NCBI RefSeq assembly: GCF_900105615.1
Contig: NZ_LT630003.1
Coordinates: 1,736,001-1,800,000, forward strand
Direction: 5' to 3'
Length of the DNA: 64,000 nt
Origin: Lacrimispora sphenoides JCM 1415
Lineage (GTDB): Bacteria > Bacillota > Clostridia > Lachnospirales > Lachnospiraceae
Each line of letters begins with the position of its first letter. Position 1 is the stretch's first letter. This document shows positions 8,088-16,492 of this stretch, piece by piece. The notes beneath the pieces were generated by a model. The model had not been told where the DNA came from. It searched no databases and was given only the letters and a program-made list of their open reading frames with translations. Made by a program: the position numbers and the translations under genes.

Positions 8088-8729
8088 TTAACGGTTCGCC
8101 TTATTCCATTCCATTTTTGCATCAACAAAATTGTGGATCAGCTTAACGGTTCCATCTATCCCTACGGAGCTTCGATTAATGCATAAATCGTAGCTTCTTA
8201 CATCTCCCCATTTTTTATTGGAATAGTAATTATAATAGCTGGAACGTTTTTTGTCCGTTTTGACCATAATATCCTTGGCTTTGGTATCGTCAACATGATA
8301 AAGTTCTTTTAAGGACTTAACCTTGTCTTCTTCATCGGCAGTAATAAACACGGAAACAAGGTTGGGATAATCCGCCAGAGCATAATCGGCACATCTTCCA
8401 ACGATTACACAGGATTCTTCATCCGCCAGCTGTTTGATGGTATCAAACTGTGCTAAAAAGATCTTATGATTAATTGGCATATCCATGTAACCAGAGGTCG
8501 TGAATCCCATGGAATATGTATCCATCACAAGGGAATACAGAAAACTGTTGGTTGGCTTTTCATCATGGGTCTTGAATAATTCTTCACATAACCCACTGTT
8601 TTTTGCTGCAAGTGCCAAAAGCTCCTTGTCATAGCATTTAATGCCCAGTTCTTCTGCCAATTTCTGTCCGATGATTTTTCCAGAACTTCCGCATTGTCTT
8701 CCAATTGCAATTACTAAATTTCCACTCAT
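8088..8729 (-). CDS. Cytidylate kinase-like family protein
   Basis: A 213-residue P-loop protein of the cytidylate-kinase-like family (PF13189). The loop is IGRQCGSSGK near residues 9-18, followed by KLAEELGIKCYDKELL as in CMP-kinase relatives. It is not the canonical Cmk, which has a different length and NMP-binding region; the family is common in clostridia and its substrate is not established. It would use ATP to phosphorylate a nucleotide or another small molecule. It follows rluD after about 113 bases, has its own AAGGAG site and a possible promoter at 8762-8790, and ends at a strong terminator. Confidence 0.75.
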   Translation of the reverse strand: MSGNLVIAIGRQCGSSGKIIGQKLAEELGIKCYDKELLALAAKNSGLCEELFKTHDEKPTNSFLYSLVMDTYSMGFTTSGYMDMPINHKIFLAQFDTIKQLADEESCVIVGRCADYALADYPNLVSVFITADEEDKVKSLKELYHVDDTKAKDIMVKTDKKRSSYYNYYSNKKWGDVRSYDLCINRSSVGIDGTVKLIHNFVDAKMEWNKANR

Positions 8730-8761
8730 ATAGACAGCTCCTTCCGGTATCTTATAGTTAT

Positions 8762-8790
8762 ATTATACCTTAAAATTTCTGAAAAATCTA
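8762..8790 (-). promoter_or_regulatory. Possible promoter for the cytidylate-kinase-like gene
   Basis: A perfect -10 TATAAT (8762-8767) with a poor -35 (TAGATT, 8785-8790) at 17 bases on the minus strand, in an AT-rich 113-base gap. Confidence 0.4.
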
Positions 8791-8842
8791 GATTTATATT
8801 TCGATTTAACTGTTTTTTAGAAGATGTCTTATGGTTAGCCTG

Positions 8843-9757
8843 TTAAGTTAACCGCAGTTTTCTCAATAGTTCTTCAAAATAGTCGGGAAGAGGCGCTGTA
8901 AATTCCATATATTCACCGCTTCTGGGATGGATGATTCCCAATACGCCGGCATGAAGCGTCTGTCCGGTAAGACGGAATGGGCACTTTGCGGGGCCATAGA
9001 CAGAATCACCTAAAAGAGGATGGCCTATGCTTGCCATATGGACGCGGATCTGATGAGTCCGGCCCGTCTCAAGCTGGCATTCAATATAGGTAAACTGCCG
9101 AAACCGTTCAAGGACGCGGTAATGGGTTACCGCTTCTCTTCCATTTTTCTCATTGATGCTCATCTTTTTCCGGTCTATGGGATGGCGGCCAATGGGGGCG
9201 TTGATCGTCCCCTCGTCATCCTTTAGGACTCCGTGTACGATTGCAGCATATTTTCTGGTAATAGAATGTTCCTTCAGCTGCTCGGAAATGGAATTGTGAG
9301 CCATGTCATTTTTACATACAATAAGAACCCCGGTGGTATCCATATCGATCCGATGGACGATACCAGGGCGCATAACTCCGTTTATTCCGGATAACTCACT
9401 GCGGCAATGAAACATCAGTCCATTGACCAGTGTTCCGCTGTAATGGCCTGCAGCGGGATGAACTACCATCCCTTTTGGTTTATTAATGAGAATGATATCC
9501 TTATCCTCATAGACAATATCAAGGGGGATTTCCTCCGGCATGATTTCCGGTTCCCTTATTTCAGGAAGGGTCAGGGAAATCCGGTCCCCTGCATTTACTT
9601 TATAATTGCTTTTTACCGGTTTTTCTTCAACCAGCACGGATTGTTCCTTTAAAAGCTTCTGAAGATAGGAACGGGAAATGTCCTGGCATTGGTCGGATAA
9701 ATACCGGTCGATCCGGACACCGGCTTCCTCAGGAGCGACAACAAACTCTTGACTCAA
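8843..9757 (-). CDS. rluD: RluA/RluD family pseudouridine synthase
   Basis: A 304-residue enzyme that isomerises uridine to pseudouridine in rRNA. Residues 1-80 contain an S4 RNA-binding domain (RIDRYLSDQCQDISRSYLQK). The catalytic domain carries the family signature HRIDMDTTGVLIV with the active Asp, preceded by NKPKGMVVHPAAGH and followed by TGRTHQIRVHM. The length and S4 domain fit RluD (23S rRNA), though RluB/RluC-type targets cannot be excluded. The start codon overlaps the lspA stop by 4 bases, so the two are co-translated, as in many Firmicutes. Confidence 0.9.
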   Translation of the reverse strand: MSQEFVVAPEEAGVRIDRYLSDQCQDISRSYLQKLLKEQSVLVEEKPVKSNYKVNAGDRISLTLPEIREPEIMPEEIPLDIVYEDKDIILINKPKGMVVHPAAGHYSGTLVNGLMFHCRSELSGINGVMRPGIVHRIDMDTTGVLIVCKNDMAHNSISEQLKEHSITRKYAAIVHGVLKDDEGTINAPIGRHPIDRKKMSINEKNGREAVTHYRVLERFRQFTYIECQLETGRTHQIRVHMASIGHPLLGDSVYGPAKCPFRLTGQTLHAGVLGIIHPRSGEYMEFTAPLPDYFEELLRKLRLT

Positions 9758-10272
9758 CCCAGCTCCTCCTTTTTATGAAAGGAAAGACAGGATAAGTCCT
9801 CCTCTTTGTAATAAAACAGAAACAGGAGCATGAAGGCGAACATGGAAACCGTAACGTAACAATCCGCAACATTAAAAATCGGAAAATCGATCAGCTTGAA
9901 ATATAAAAAGTCTACCACATAGCCTCTTAAAAAGCGGTCGATCATATTTCCCACCGCTCCTGCCGAAAGAAACATGGCAATAAGGTGCAGCGGCAGGTAT
10001 TTTCTATCAGCAGGCATACGGCTGACCGCAAAAGCCGCTGCTGAAAGCACTAACAAGGCAACCAGCAGGAAAAACGCCTGTTTTCCCTGAAGCATTCCAA
10101 ACGCTGCCCCCCGGTTTTCGGAATAATAAAGTTCAAATACTCCATTCCAGATGACTAAGGGAGGACGATTCATGAGATGCTTAACAACAAGAAGCTTTGT
10201 CCATTGATCCAGTCCAATGGAAAGAAAGAAGCCGATGATCATCCCAATGATCAGTTTTGTTTTTTGATTCAT
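9754..10272 (-). CDS. lspA: Lipoprotein signal peptidase (signal peptidase II)
   Basis: A 172-residue membrane aspartic protease that removes signal peptides from diacylglyceryl-prolipoproteins. Four membrane segments are visible. The catalytic aspartates are Asp112 in GAVGNMIDRF and Asp137 in IFNVADCYV. Other conserved elements are LDQWTK near residue 21 and the NRGAAFG segment near 53. The C-terminus is longer and more charged than usual. It lies 10 bases after aroB and overlaps rluD. Lipoproteins in this window (DacA-like, solute-binding protein) would be its substrates. Confidence 0.95.
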   Translation of the reverse strand: MNQKTKLIIGMIIGFFLSIGLDQWTKLLVVKHLMNRPPLVIWNGVFELYYSENRGAAFGMLQGKQAFFLLVALLVLSAAAFAVSRMPADRKYLPLHLIAMFLSAGAVGNMIDRFLRGYVVDFLYFKLIDFPIFNVADCYVTVSMFAFMLLFLFYYKEEDLSCLSFHKKEELG

Positions 10273-10282
10273 GAAAATCTCC

Positions 10283-11371
10283 TTAAGTTAAGATATGGCG
10301 AAGCGATTCTGCCATTTCCGTATCAGTGACAGTCTTGCAGGTGAAGGCTTTACCAATCTGTTCTAACAGAATAAACCGGATGGTGCCGGAATCCATTTTT
10401 TTATCACTTTTTGTTGTGAGTACAATAGTTTCAGCAGAAAGCCCGCTTACAGAAACAGGCATGGCAAATTGCTCCATAACTGTTAAAAGTTTTGGAAGTT
10501 CTTCTGAACGGATCATTCCTCTATTGATGGAAATCGCCATGGCAGCGATGCAGCCAAGTCCTACACAGTGGCCGTGCACAAGCCGAAAATCCGAAAGCTT
10601 TTCAATGGCGTGTCCCAGGGTATGGCCCAGATTTAAAAGAGCGCGCTCTCCCTGTTCTGTTGGATCCTTTTCCACCACATCCCGCTTGATCTTGTTGCTC
10701 ACAAGAACCATTTCGCTTAACACTGTTAAATCCCTGCTATGGATTTCAGCGGCATGCTCCATAAGCCATTGGTAATAGGAGGCATCTTTGATCAGTCCAT
10801 GCTTGATTACCTCTCCCATTCCTGAGGAAAATTGTTCTTCTGAAAGAGTTTTTAAGGTGGCGGTACTTGAATATACCAGCTTCGGCATATGGAAGGCTCC
10901 TACCATATTTTTGTAGGAATCAAAATCAACGCCGGTTTTTCCGCCGATGCTGGAGTCAACTTGAGACAGCAGGGTTGTAGGCACCTGAATAAAGGATATT
11001 CCCCGCAGATAGGTGGCCGCCCCAAAACCGCATAAATCTCCCACAACTCCTCCGCCCAAAGCAAGCAGATAGTCATGGCGGTCAAATTGTTTTACAATAA
11101 GGGCTTCATATAAGTTCCTGACGGTATCCAGATTTTTGTTTTCTTCTCCGGCAGGGAAAATAAAATGTTCTGCTTTTTTGCAGCAGGCAGAAACAATCGA
11201 TTCTACTTCCTCAAGGTAAAGAGGTGCCACATTGGAATCCGTGACAATACAAACCTTGCGTTCTCCCAGGTTAAGCTTTTTCAGTTCTTCTTTTAGTCCG
11301 TCAAACCCAGTTTCCATGACAATCTCATAAATGAAGGCACCGTTCATGTGTACCGGAATTCTATATCCCAT
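10283..11371 (-). CDS. aroB: 3-dehydroquinate synthase
   Basis: A 362-residue NAD+ and metal-dependent enzyme converting DAHP to 3-dehydroquinate, the second step of the shikimate pathway. Characteristic segments are LALGGGVVGDLCGFGAATYLRG (dinucleotide binding, about residue 102; shown here only as a landmark), QVPTTLLSQVDSSIGGKTGV, and the metal ligands E in SGMGEVIKHGL and H in LNLGHTLGHAIE and HGHCVGLG. Length is normal. Other aro genes are not in the window. The gene heads an aroB-lspA-rluD unit and is preceded by tandem copies of repeat family 1. Confidence 0.95.
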   Translation of the reverse strand: MGYRIPVHMNGAFIYEIVMETGFDGLKEELKKLNLGERKVCIVTDSNVAPLYLEEVESIVSACCKKAEHFIFPAGEENKNLDTVRNLYEALIVKQFDRHDYLLALGGGVVGDLCGFGAATYLRGISFIQVPTTLLSQVDSSIGGKTGVDFDSYKNMVGAFHMPKLVYSSTATLKTLSEEQFSSGMGEVIKHGLIKDASYYQWLMEHAAEIHSRDLTVLSEMVLVSNKIKRDVVEKDPTEQGERALLNLGHTLGHAIEKLSDFRLVHGHCVGLGCIAAMAISINRGMIRSEELPKLLTVMEQFAMPVSVSGLSAETIVLTTKSDKKMDSGTIRFILLEQIGKAFTCKTVTDTEMAESLRHILT

Positions 11372-11380
11372 GGTATTTTC

Positions 11381-11477
11381 CTCTTTTCTGACTGTTTTTT
11401 GAACATCCAGGTATGCTGCAGGCGTTCCTCTTTTCTGTCCATGTTTTTTGACATCCGGGTATGCCCGCAGGACATTT
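11381..11477 (-). repeat. Repeat family 1, two diverged tandem copies (5' of aroB)
   Basis: Two units of about 47-50 bases (11381-11427 and 11428-11477), each of the form CTCTTTTCTG..(T)CC-ATG-TTTTTT-(G)GACATCC-GGTATG-CTGCAGG on the plus strand. They resemble the better-preserved pair at 22817-22923. The element ends 10 bases upstream of the aroB start codon. The rest of the gap to sepF (11478-11640) shows no convincing gene or site. Confidence 0.55.
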
Positions 11478-11640
11478 TACTGCTGTATTATTTTTCTCCT
11501 ATATCATGGAAGAAAGCAAACAATCTTCCGTCCCGTTTCCTGCATTGCAATGCTGCAACGATTTGAGGAAACGTGTGATGTGGAAAATCGTCTGCTTGTA
11601 CCATTCAAAGAAATGTATGATGTCTTGTACGGAACATCTG

Positions 11641-12159
11641 TTATAGGCGTAAATTCATTCCGCCCATATCCAGGCTTCCATTATTTAACAGATCTTGAAA
11701 ATCACCGGAGAGCTCTACGGATTCCGGGGTCGCTATGAATATGTAATTTGATATTTTCTGTAAATTACCATTCATGGAATAAGTGGCGCCTGAGGTAAAG
11801 TCGATGATTCTCTGGGCGACTTCTGTATGGATGCCTTCCATATTGAGGACAACAGCCTTTCCGGCCAGCATATGATCGCAAATTTCCTTAGCATCTTCAA
11901 TGGAGGTTGGTTTCACCATGGATACCTCCATAATGCGGGACTGCTTCATGGGCACTACTTTAGGGGACCGGGATAGGAAACGAGGCTTTTGATCAAGCTC
12001 GTCCTCTTCCTCGTAGTAATCCTCTTCATTCTTTTTTGAGAAAAGGGTTCTCTTAGCAGGTTTATCGCTTTCATCCTCGTAGTCGTCATCTAAATAGTAA
12101 TCGTCATCATCTGTATCGTTTAAGCGCATGCTATCCATCAGTTTGCCTAAAATGCTCAT
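11641..12159 (-). CDS. sepF: SepF, cell-division protein
   Basis: A 172-residue FtsZ-associated protein that helps organise the Z ring at the membrane. An N-terminal amphipathic helix (MSILGKLMDSMRL) is the membrane anchor, followed by a very acidic linker with repeated Asp/Tyr/Glu (residues 15-55) and a C-terminal SepF domain (about residues 80-165, including KPTSIEDAKEICDHMLAG and QRIIDFTSGATYSMNG). Length is normal. It lies downstream of the YggS-like gene, as in many Gram-positive bacteria. Confidence 0.93.
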   Translation of the reverse strand: MSILGKLMDSMRLNDTDDDDYYLDDDYEDESDKPAKRTLFSKKNEEDYYEEEDELDQKPRFLSRSPKVVPMKQSRIMEVSMVKPTSIEDAKEICDHMLAGKAVVLNMEGIHTEVAQRIIDFTSGATYSMNGNLQKISNYIFIATPESVELSGDFQDLLNNGSLDMGGMNLRL

Positions 12160-12289
12160 ACTTTATTCTCTCCAATCTTATACCATAGTTCCTGAGTGAA
12201 AAAAAATCTTTTCAGGGCCCAGGCATATATTCTCACTTAATTCATGCCCAATCGTGCGGGTAAACGTTACTTCGCATCTCCTTCAATCA

Positions 12290-12994
12290 TTAAGTGTTCA
12301 TATAATATCTTGTACCGAAAATTCCGGTACCGACTCTTACCAGAGTAGCACCTTCTTCTATGGCAATCTCATAGTCTCCGGTCATACCCATTGAGAGCAT
12401 ATTCATACTAACATTATCAACGTTTTTGCTTTGCATGTCAACATAAAATTGTCTTAATTTTTTAAAAACGGGACGATTTTCCTCAGATTTTTCTACAAAA
12501 GGTGCAATAGTCATAAGACCTTTTATCTTTACATGGGGAAGGCTGGCGATTCTACGAAGCGCGCTTTCCGTCTCCCCCAATTTAAACCCATATTTGCTTT
12601 CCTCTTCTGCCACATTCACTTCCAAAAGGATGTCCACAATTAAGTTTTTTCTGGCTGCTTCTTCTTCGATCTGCTCCGCCAGGCGGATAGAGTCTACACT
12701 GTGGATCAGCACAGTTTTGTCAATAACCTGCTTGACTTTGTTTCTCTGCAAATGTCCAATCATATGCCAGCGGATATCTTCCGGAAGGGCAAGGTGCTTT
12801 TCACAAAGTTCCTGCACTTTATTTTCTCCAAAATCCCGGGCACCGGCAGAATATGCTTCTGAAATCATGACAGCGGGTTTTGTTTTGCTTACTGCTATCA
12901 GTGTTACTTCTTCCGGATTTCTTCCTGCCCTCTTACAGGCGGCTAATATCCGGTTATTTACTTCTTCCAGATTTTCCCTAACCAAATCAATCAC
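12290..12994 (-). CDS. YggS/YlmE family PLP homeostasis protein
   Basis: A 234-residue PLP-binding barrel protein of the YggS (PLPBP) family, which keeps PLP levels balanced and has no known catalytic reaction. The PLP lysine is in LIAVSKTKPAVM (about residue 37), followed by the signature DFGENKVQE and by WHMIGHLQRNK. The C-terminal segment SMGMTGDYEIAIEEGAT is a strong family mark. It follows the HlyD-like gene by 3 bases and precedes sepF, the order seen around ylmE-sepF in B. subtilis. Confidence 0.93.
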   Translation of the reverse strand: MIDLVRENLEEVNNRILAACKRAGRNPEEVTLIAVSKTKPAVMISEAYSAGARDFGENKVQELCEKHLALPEDIRWHMIGHLQRNKVKQVIDKTVLIHSVDSIRLAEQIEEEAARKNLIVDILLEVNVAEEESKYGFKLGETESALRRIASLPHVKIKGLMTIAPFVEKSEENRPVFKKLRQFYVDMQSKNVDNVSMNMLSMGMTGDYEIAIEEGATLVRVGTGIFGTRYYMNT

Positions 12995-12997
12995 CTC

Positions 12998-14437
12998 TTA
13001 TCGATAAATTAATTCCCCTTCATTGACAGTTTCTGCATTGAGAACGATATGATCATATACCGCCAATCCATAGGTCATGTTCTTTTTCACTGTGTAATAT
13101 TCATCATTGGAAGCCTGCACATCAATCTGTTTAAAGACAGCGTACCCTTTGTTTATATTATAGACGCCCTGAAGGGAAGCGCTTGTCCCAATTTGATAAC
13201 GTTCCGTGGAATTAGGCTTTACAATATAATCTCCGGCTTTAAAGCCGTCTTCCGTTCCCATTTCGATATAGTAATTATCCCCTTCGGAATAGTAAATCTC
13301 GGTAGGGACAAAAACGACTGAGGTCCCGGACCCGGAATACACTTCTTTGTTGAAACCGGTGGACTGGCTGTCTCCGCCCTGGGTAATATAGTCCATGGGG
13401 ACCAGGTAAAAATCTTTTTTTGTAACAGATGTTACTGGAATCTTTAATCCATCTACCCGGTCGGACACGATTTCAAAATCAACGTACCGGTCGGATGCAA
13501 ATTGAACCATATATTTATCAAAGTCCAATTTTCCAAAAGATTTTCCATCTGTTCCGGAAAACACGGAAAAGTTTCCAGAAGCTTTTAAATCCCGTCCGGA
13601 AAATTCTACGGTTAGGTTTGTTTTGTCTCCATAAGATTTGGCATCTTCTTCCGCCATTGGGAACACAATCGACCATAAATCGGAAGTAATGACTTTATAA
13701 ACTGGCGAGCCCTTTTCTATAAGGTTTCCTGATTTTGTAAAGGTTTTCGTATAGTTGCTGCGGTTAAACACGGCTTCTGAAACTCCCGATGGCTGAAGTC
13801 CTTCATAAGAATCCACTCCATAGGAGACGATGCCTGCCCGGTCTGCTTTTACCTGCTCAAAATTAATACCTGCCTGATCCATCTGGGCTCCAAGGTTGTC
13901 CAAAGCATTAAAATTCATATATTCCATGACCTCGGCCTCTAAAGCGTATTTGGCATCATATACAGATCGAAACTGGTCATTGTCATAAGTAAGGCTGAAT
14001 GTGGTCAGCTGCTTTTTCAGCTCAGCAAGATTTTCCGGGGTCAGTGTAATCTTATCCTCTGAATTCTCCGCCAGAAATGAAGTGAGATTTCCTGTCTCAT
14101 CAATGGAATAGACCCGGGTGCCGTTCGAAGCCCGTTTTCCTTCCCTTACGTAGTAATTAACATAGCCGGATCGGTCTGCATTTTTAACTTCTTCCTGCCG
14201 GAGGATAATTCCTGTGTAATTTTTATTATTGACGATGCTGCCTTCTTGTACTTCATAAAATTGTATCTTATCTCTACGAACATAGGCGAATACACTGAAC
14301 ACCATATAAACAAAGATCAACGCAAAGATGATCATGCCAACATTAATATTCAGAGGCCGCCGGTACCGGATGATTTTTTTATTCTTCTTTGGATGTGCAG
14401 CCCGTTTTAATGGCTGCGCTGCCTTTTGTTTAGCCAA
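12998..14437 (-). CDS. HlyD-domain membrane-fusion-like protein
   Basis: A 479-residue protein with a basic cytoplasmic N-terminus (residues 1-27), one membrane segment (about 30-50, MIIFALIFVYMVFSVFAYV) and a large extracellular part. The GIILRQEEV and SGYVNYYVREG segments resemble the lipoyl/biotinyl-like start of HlyD-type adaptors, and families annotated this way occur next to yggS/sepF in clostridia. No partner ABC transporter is nearby, so export is doubtful; a role linked to division or the envelope is inferred from context. It leads a transcript with the YggS-like gene and sepF. Confidence 0.7.
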   Translation of the reverse strand: MAKQKAAQPLKRAAHPKKNKKIIRYRRPLNINVGMIIFALIFVYMVFSVFAYVRRDKIQFYEVQEGSIVNNKNYTGIILRQEEVKNADRSGYVNYYVREGKRASNGTRVYSIDETGNLTSFLAENSEDKITLTPENLAELKKQLTTFSLTYDNDQFRSVYDAKYALEAEVMEYMNFNALDNLGAQMDQAGINFEQVKADRAGIVSYGVDSYEGLQPSGVSEAVFNRSNYTKTFTKSGNLIEKGSPVYKVITSDLWSIVFPMAEEDAKSYGDKTNLTVEFSGRDLKASGNFSVFSGTDGKSFGKLDFDKYMVQFASDRYVDFEIVSDRVDGLKIPVTSVTKKDFYLVPMDYITQGGDSQSTGFNKEVYSGSGTSVVFVPTEIYYSEGDNYYIEMGTEDGFKAGDYIVKPNSTERYQIGTSASLQGVYNINKGYAVFKQIDVQASNDEYYTVKKNMTYGLAVYDHIVLNAETVNEGELIYR

Positions 14438-14449
14438 CCTGACGCCTCC

Positions 14450-14510
14450 TTTCCTTATTACTGCCCATGCACTCTGGGCATAAAGGTATGCCTTAGGGCG
14501 TTTCTTTTAG
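14450..14510 (-). repeat. Repeat family 1, single copy (5' of the HlyD-like gene)
   Basis: Plus-strand blocks CTGCCCATGC-ACTCTGGGCA, TAAAGGTATGCC and AGGGCGTTTCTTTT correspond to the family at 22817-22923, but the stem reads GCCC/GGGC where that copy has GTCC/GGAC, a compensatory pair change. It ends 13 bases upstream of the start codon. Confidence 0.6.
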
Positions 14511-14548
14511 TATTATAAGAGGAAATACCAAAAAATTCAAGCAAAACA

Positions 14549-14573
14549 AAGGGGACTGCCGTGCAGCCCCCTT
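14549..14573 (-). terminator. Rho-independent terminator after the small P-loop gene
   Basis: Hairpin with arms AAGGGGACTGC (14549-14559) and GCAGCCCCCTT (14563-14573; one mismatch, 3-base loop), followed on the minus strand by TTGTTTT. It lies 14 bases past the stop of the gene at 14588. Confidence 0.85.
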
Positions 14574-14587
14574 ATCTTCATGTATGA

Positions 14588-15007
14588 TTATAATGAAACA
14601 ACCACATTAGCCCTGGCATTCTCAGGCATATTCTCCGCATCTATGGAAACACTGAGAACAAAGGTTACGTGATACTTTTCACCGATTTTTTCCAAAGTTG
14701 CAATGGTTTCAGATATATCTTCCCCTTCAAGGCAGGCCAGCTTTAAAAAGCTATCAAAGAACATCATCTCTAAATCATGATCTTGAGATATAATACCACA
14801 GATAAAACCTATAAATCCTTCGCTTGATGTAATCGGATACTCATTGACATTAATGAGGCGGATCTTGTTGCTTAATTCGTACATGTGCTTGGAACTTTTG
14901 TCCAGGTAGGCAATAGAACCTGTTGATTCTTTAACAATAGAATTGGCTCTGTCTAACAAATGTTTTGTTTTCCCCTTACCCTTTTTTCCTGCTATTATCT
15001 GCACCAT
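14588..15007 (-). CDS. Small P-loop ATPase-like protein of unknown function
   Basis: A 139-residue protein with a clear Walker A motif, GKKGKGKT at residues 7-14, and a Walker B-like hydrophobic strand ending in acidic residues (LEMMFFDSF, about residue 82). The rest is a short Rossmann-like domain. Relatives in clostridia are often labelled 'twitching motility PilT', but the protein lacks the PilT core and no pilus genes are near, so that label is not supported. It has its own AGGAGGAG site and terminator, so it is a single-gene unit. Function unknown; an NTP-dependent switch is an inference. Confidence 0.6.
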   Translation of the reverse strand: MVQIIAGKKGKGKTKHLLDRANSIVKESTGSIAYLDKSSKHMYELSNKIRLINVNEYPITSSEGFIGFICGIISQDHDLEMMFFDSFLKLACLEGEDISETIATLEKIGEKYHVTFVLSVSIDAENMPENARANVVVSL

Positions 15008-15096
15008 AGCAATCTCCTCCTTGCGTTATATAATTTGTATAAAAAGTCTATTCGGATTAATATAATTATAGTACAAATCCATAAGAAAGGCAATGA

Positions 15097-16065
15097 CTAT
15101 TCTACAATTTTATTCAATATATTTGTCATATTATCGTAAAGGCCTGCATGATTCGGTGCCTTTAAAACAACGGTAATATATTCCCGCTTAGAGGAATCCG
15201 AGCTTCCCATGATCAGGCAGCTTCCGGCCGCCTTAGTCGTACCTGTTTTTCCGCCCAGGACGGTAAGTCCTTCCGGCATCTGGCGCTCTCCTGTCATATA
15301 CCAGTTGGTGCCTTTCCAGGTTGCATTTACTGGTTTTCCCGCTCCATCCTGATAGGTGGTGGTGTACTCAGTTGTACCAACGATCTTGCGAAATTCGGGA
15401 TACTTTAAAGCTTCATTAAAGATTAAATACAGGTCATAAGCTGTGGTATAGTGATCATCATCGCTTAAACCGTGAGGATTAAGGAAATGAGTGCCTGTAG
15501 CTCCAACATTCAACGCTTCATCATTCATCATCTGTGCAAACTGGTCTATCCCTCCGGCCATATGGGTTGCAATGGCAGACCCGGCATCATTTCCGGATGG
15601 GAGCATAAGACCATATAAAAGCTGTTCCATAGTCAGCTTGTCTCCTGGCTTTATCCCACATAAAGTAGCCCCGGCTTCCGTAATGACAGCATCTTTGGTC
15701 ACCGTGACTTCATCTGTTAAATTTCCGTATTTTAAGGCAATAAGAGCTGTCATGGTTTTTGTGATGCTTGCAGGATATAAACGCTCAAAAGGATTCTTTG
15801 CAAACAGGACTTTCTTATCCGTTAAGTCAAAGACTGCGGCAGCTTCGGCAGTGACCGCATTGTCCTGGCTGGAAGGATCCTCTGAAACGATACAGAGATC
15901 ATGAGCAAAGGGTTCTGCTCTGCCAGATACTGCACTGGACTGGTAAAGGGCGGTTCTTTCCGAATACACATAAGGATTGTCCAGTCCCTTCAGACCGGCG
16001 CAGCCTGTCAGAAATACGGTACATAAGGCTATGCAGCCTGATTTTACAAAAACTCTTTTTTTCAC
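15097..16065 (-). CDS. D-alanyl-D-alanine carboxypeptidase (DacA/PBP5 type), lipoprotein
   Basis: A 322-residue serine DD-peptidase that trims the terminal D-Ala of peptidoglycan pentapeptides. The S11-family motifs are SITK (Ser100, Lys103), SGN (157-159) and KTG near residue 275. A lipobox LTGC with Cys22 marks it as a lipoprotein, not the usual C-terminally anchored PBP5; no C-terminal beta-sandwich domain or amphipathic anchor is present, so the protein is shorter than DacA. It lies at the end of the rodA-mgsA transcript, consistent with a cell-wall role at the outer membrane face. Confidence 0.9.
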   Translation of the reverse strand: MKKRVFVKSGCIALCTVFLTGCAGLKGLDNPYVYSERTALYQSSAVSGRAEPFAHDLCIVSEDPSSQDNAVTAEAAAVFDLTDKKVLFAKNPFERLYPASITKTMTALIALKYGNLTDEVTVTKDAVITEAGATLCGIKPGDKLTMEQLLYGLMLPSGNDAGSAIATHMAGGIDQFAQMMNDEALNVGATGTHFLNPHGLSDDDHYTTAYDLYLIFNEALKYPEFRKIVGTTEYTTTYQDGAGKPVNATWKGTNWYMTGERQMPEGLTVLGGKTGTTKAAGSCLIMGSSDSSKREYITVVLKAPNHAGLYDNMTNILNKIVE

Positions 16066-16079
16066 GGAATCTACCTCTG

Positions 16080-16475
16080 CTATTTATACATCTCACGCCA
16101 TTCCATGTCACCGCGCTCCAGAGACTTGATCAAAAGCTCTGCGGTAGCCAGATTGGTTGCAAGAGGAATGTTGTGCATATCACAGGTGCTCATGATGTTT
16201 ACGATATCCGGTTCATGGGACTTGGGTGTAAGAGGATCCCTTAAAAAGATAACCAGATCGATCTCATTGTGTTCAATCTGGGATCCCAACTGCTGCTCCC
16301 CGCCCAGGTGTCCGGCCAGATATTTATGAACATTTAAGTTTGTCACCTCTTCGATCAGACGTCCGGTGGTTCCGGTAGCATATAACATGTGTTTACTTAA
16401 AATTCCCCTGTAGGCAATGCAGAAGTTCTGCATAAGTTTTTTCTTTGAATCGTGTGCAACTAGTCCTATATTCAT
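16080..16475 (-). CDS. mgsA: Methylglyoxal synthase family protein with Glu at the catalytic Asp position
   Basis: A 131-residue protein of the methylglyoxal synthase family, which converts dihydroxyacetone phosphate to methylglyoxal and phosphate, a bypass that frees phosphate. Fold and phosphate-binding residues are present: IGLVAHD, LYATGTTG near 32-39, FLRDPLTP (Asp80) and HEPD (Asp90, matching the E. coli Asp101). The catalytic base of the E. coli enzyme, Asp71 in GGDQQ, is Glu60 here (GHLGGEQQLG). Activity may therefore be altered. It sits between rodA and dacA and is co-transcribed with cell-shape genes, a common clostridial arrangement. Confidence 0.88.
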   Translation of the reverse strand: MNIGLVAHDSKKKLMQNFCIAYRGILSKHMLYATGTTGRLIEEVTNLNVHKYLAGHLGGEQQLGSQIEHNEIDLVIFLRDPLTPKSHEPDIVNIMSTCDMHNIPLATNLATAELLIKSLERGDMEWREMYK

Positions 16476-16492
16476 GACGATATACCTCCTTA

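Noticed and set aside
11448..11738. Plus-strand frame of 96 codons between aroB and sepF
   Set aside because: It overlaps the sepF coding sequence and the repeats, has no good ribosome binding site, and shows no recognisable domain.
12160..12289. A further copy of repeat family 1 upstream of sepF
   Set aside because: Only short similarity (a CCCGCAC..GGGCATG stretch) and no preserved hairpins; below what I would call.
14588..15007. PilT (twitching motility ATPase)
   Set aside because: Too short, only a Walker A region is shared, and no pilus genes are nearby.
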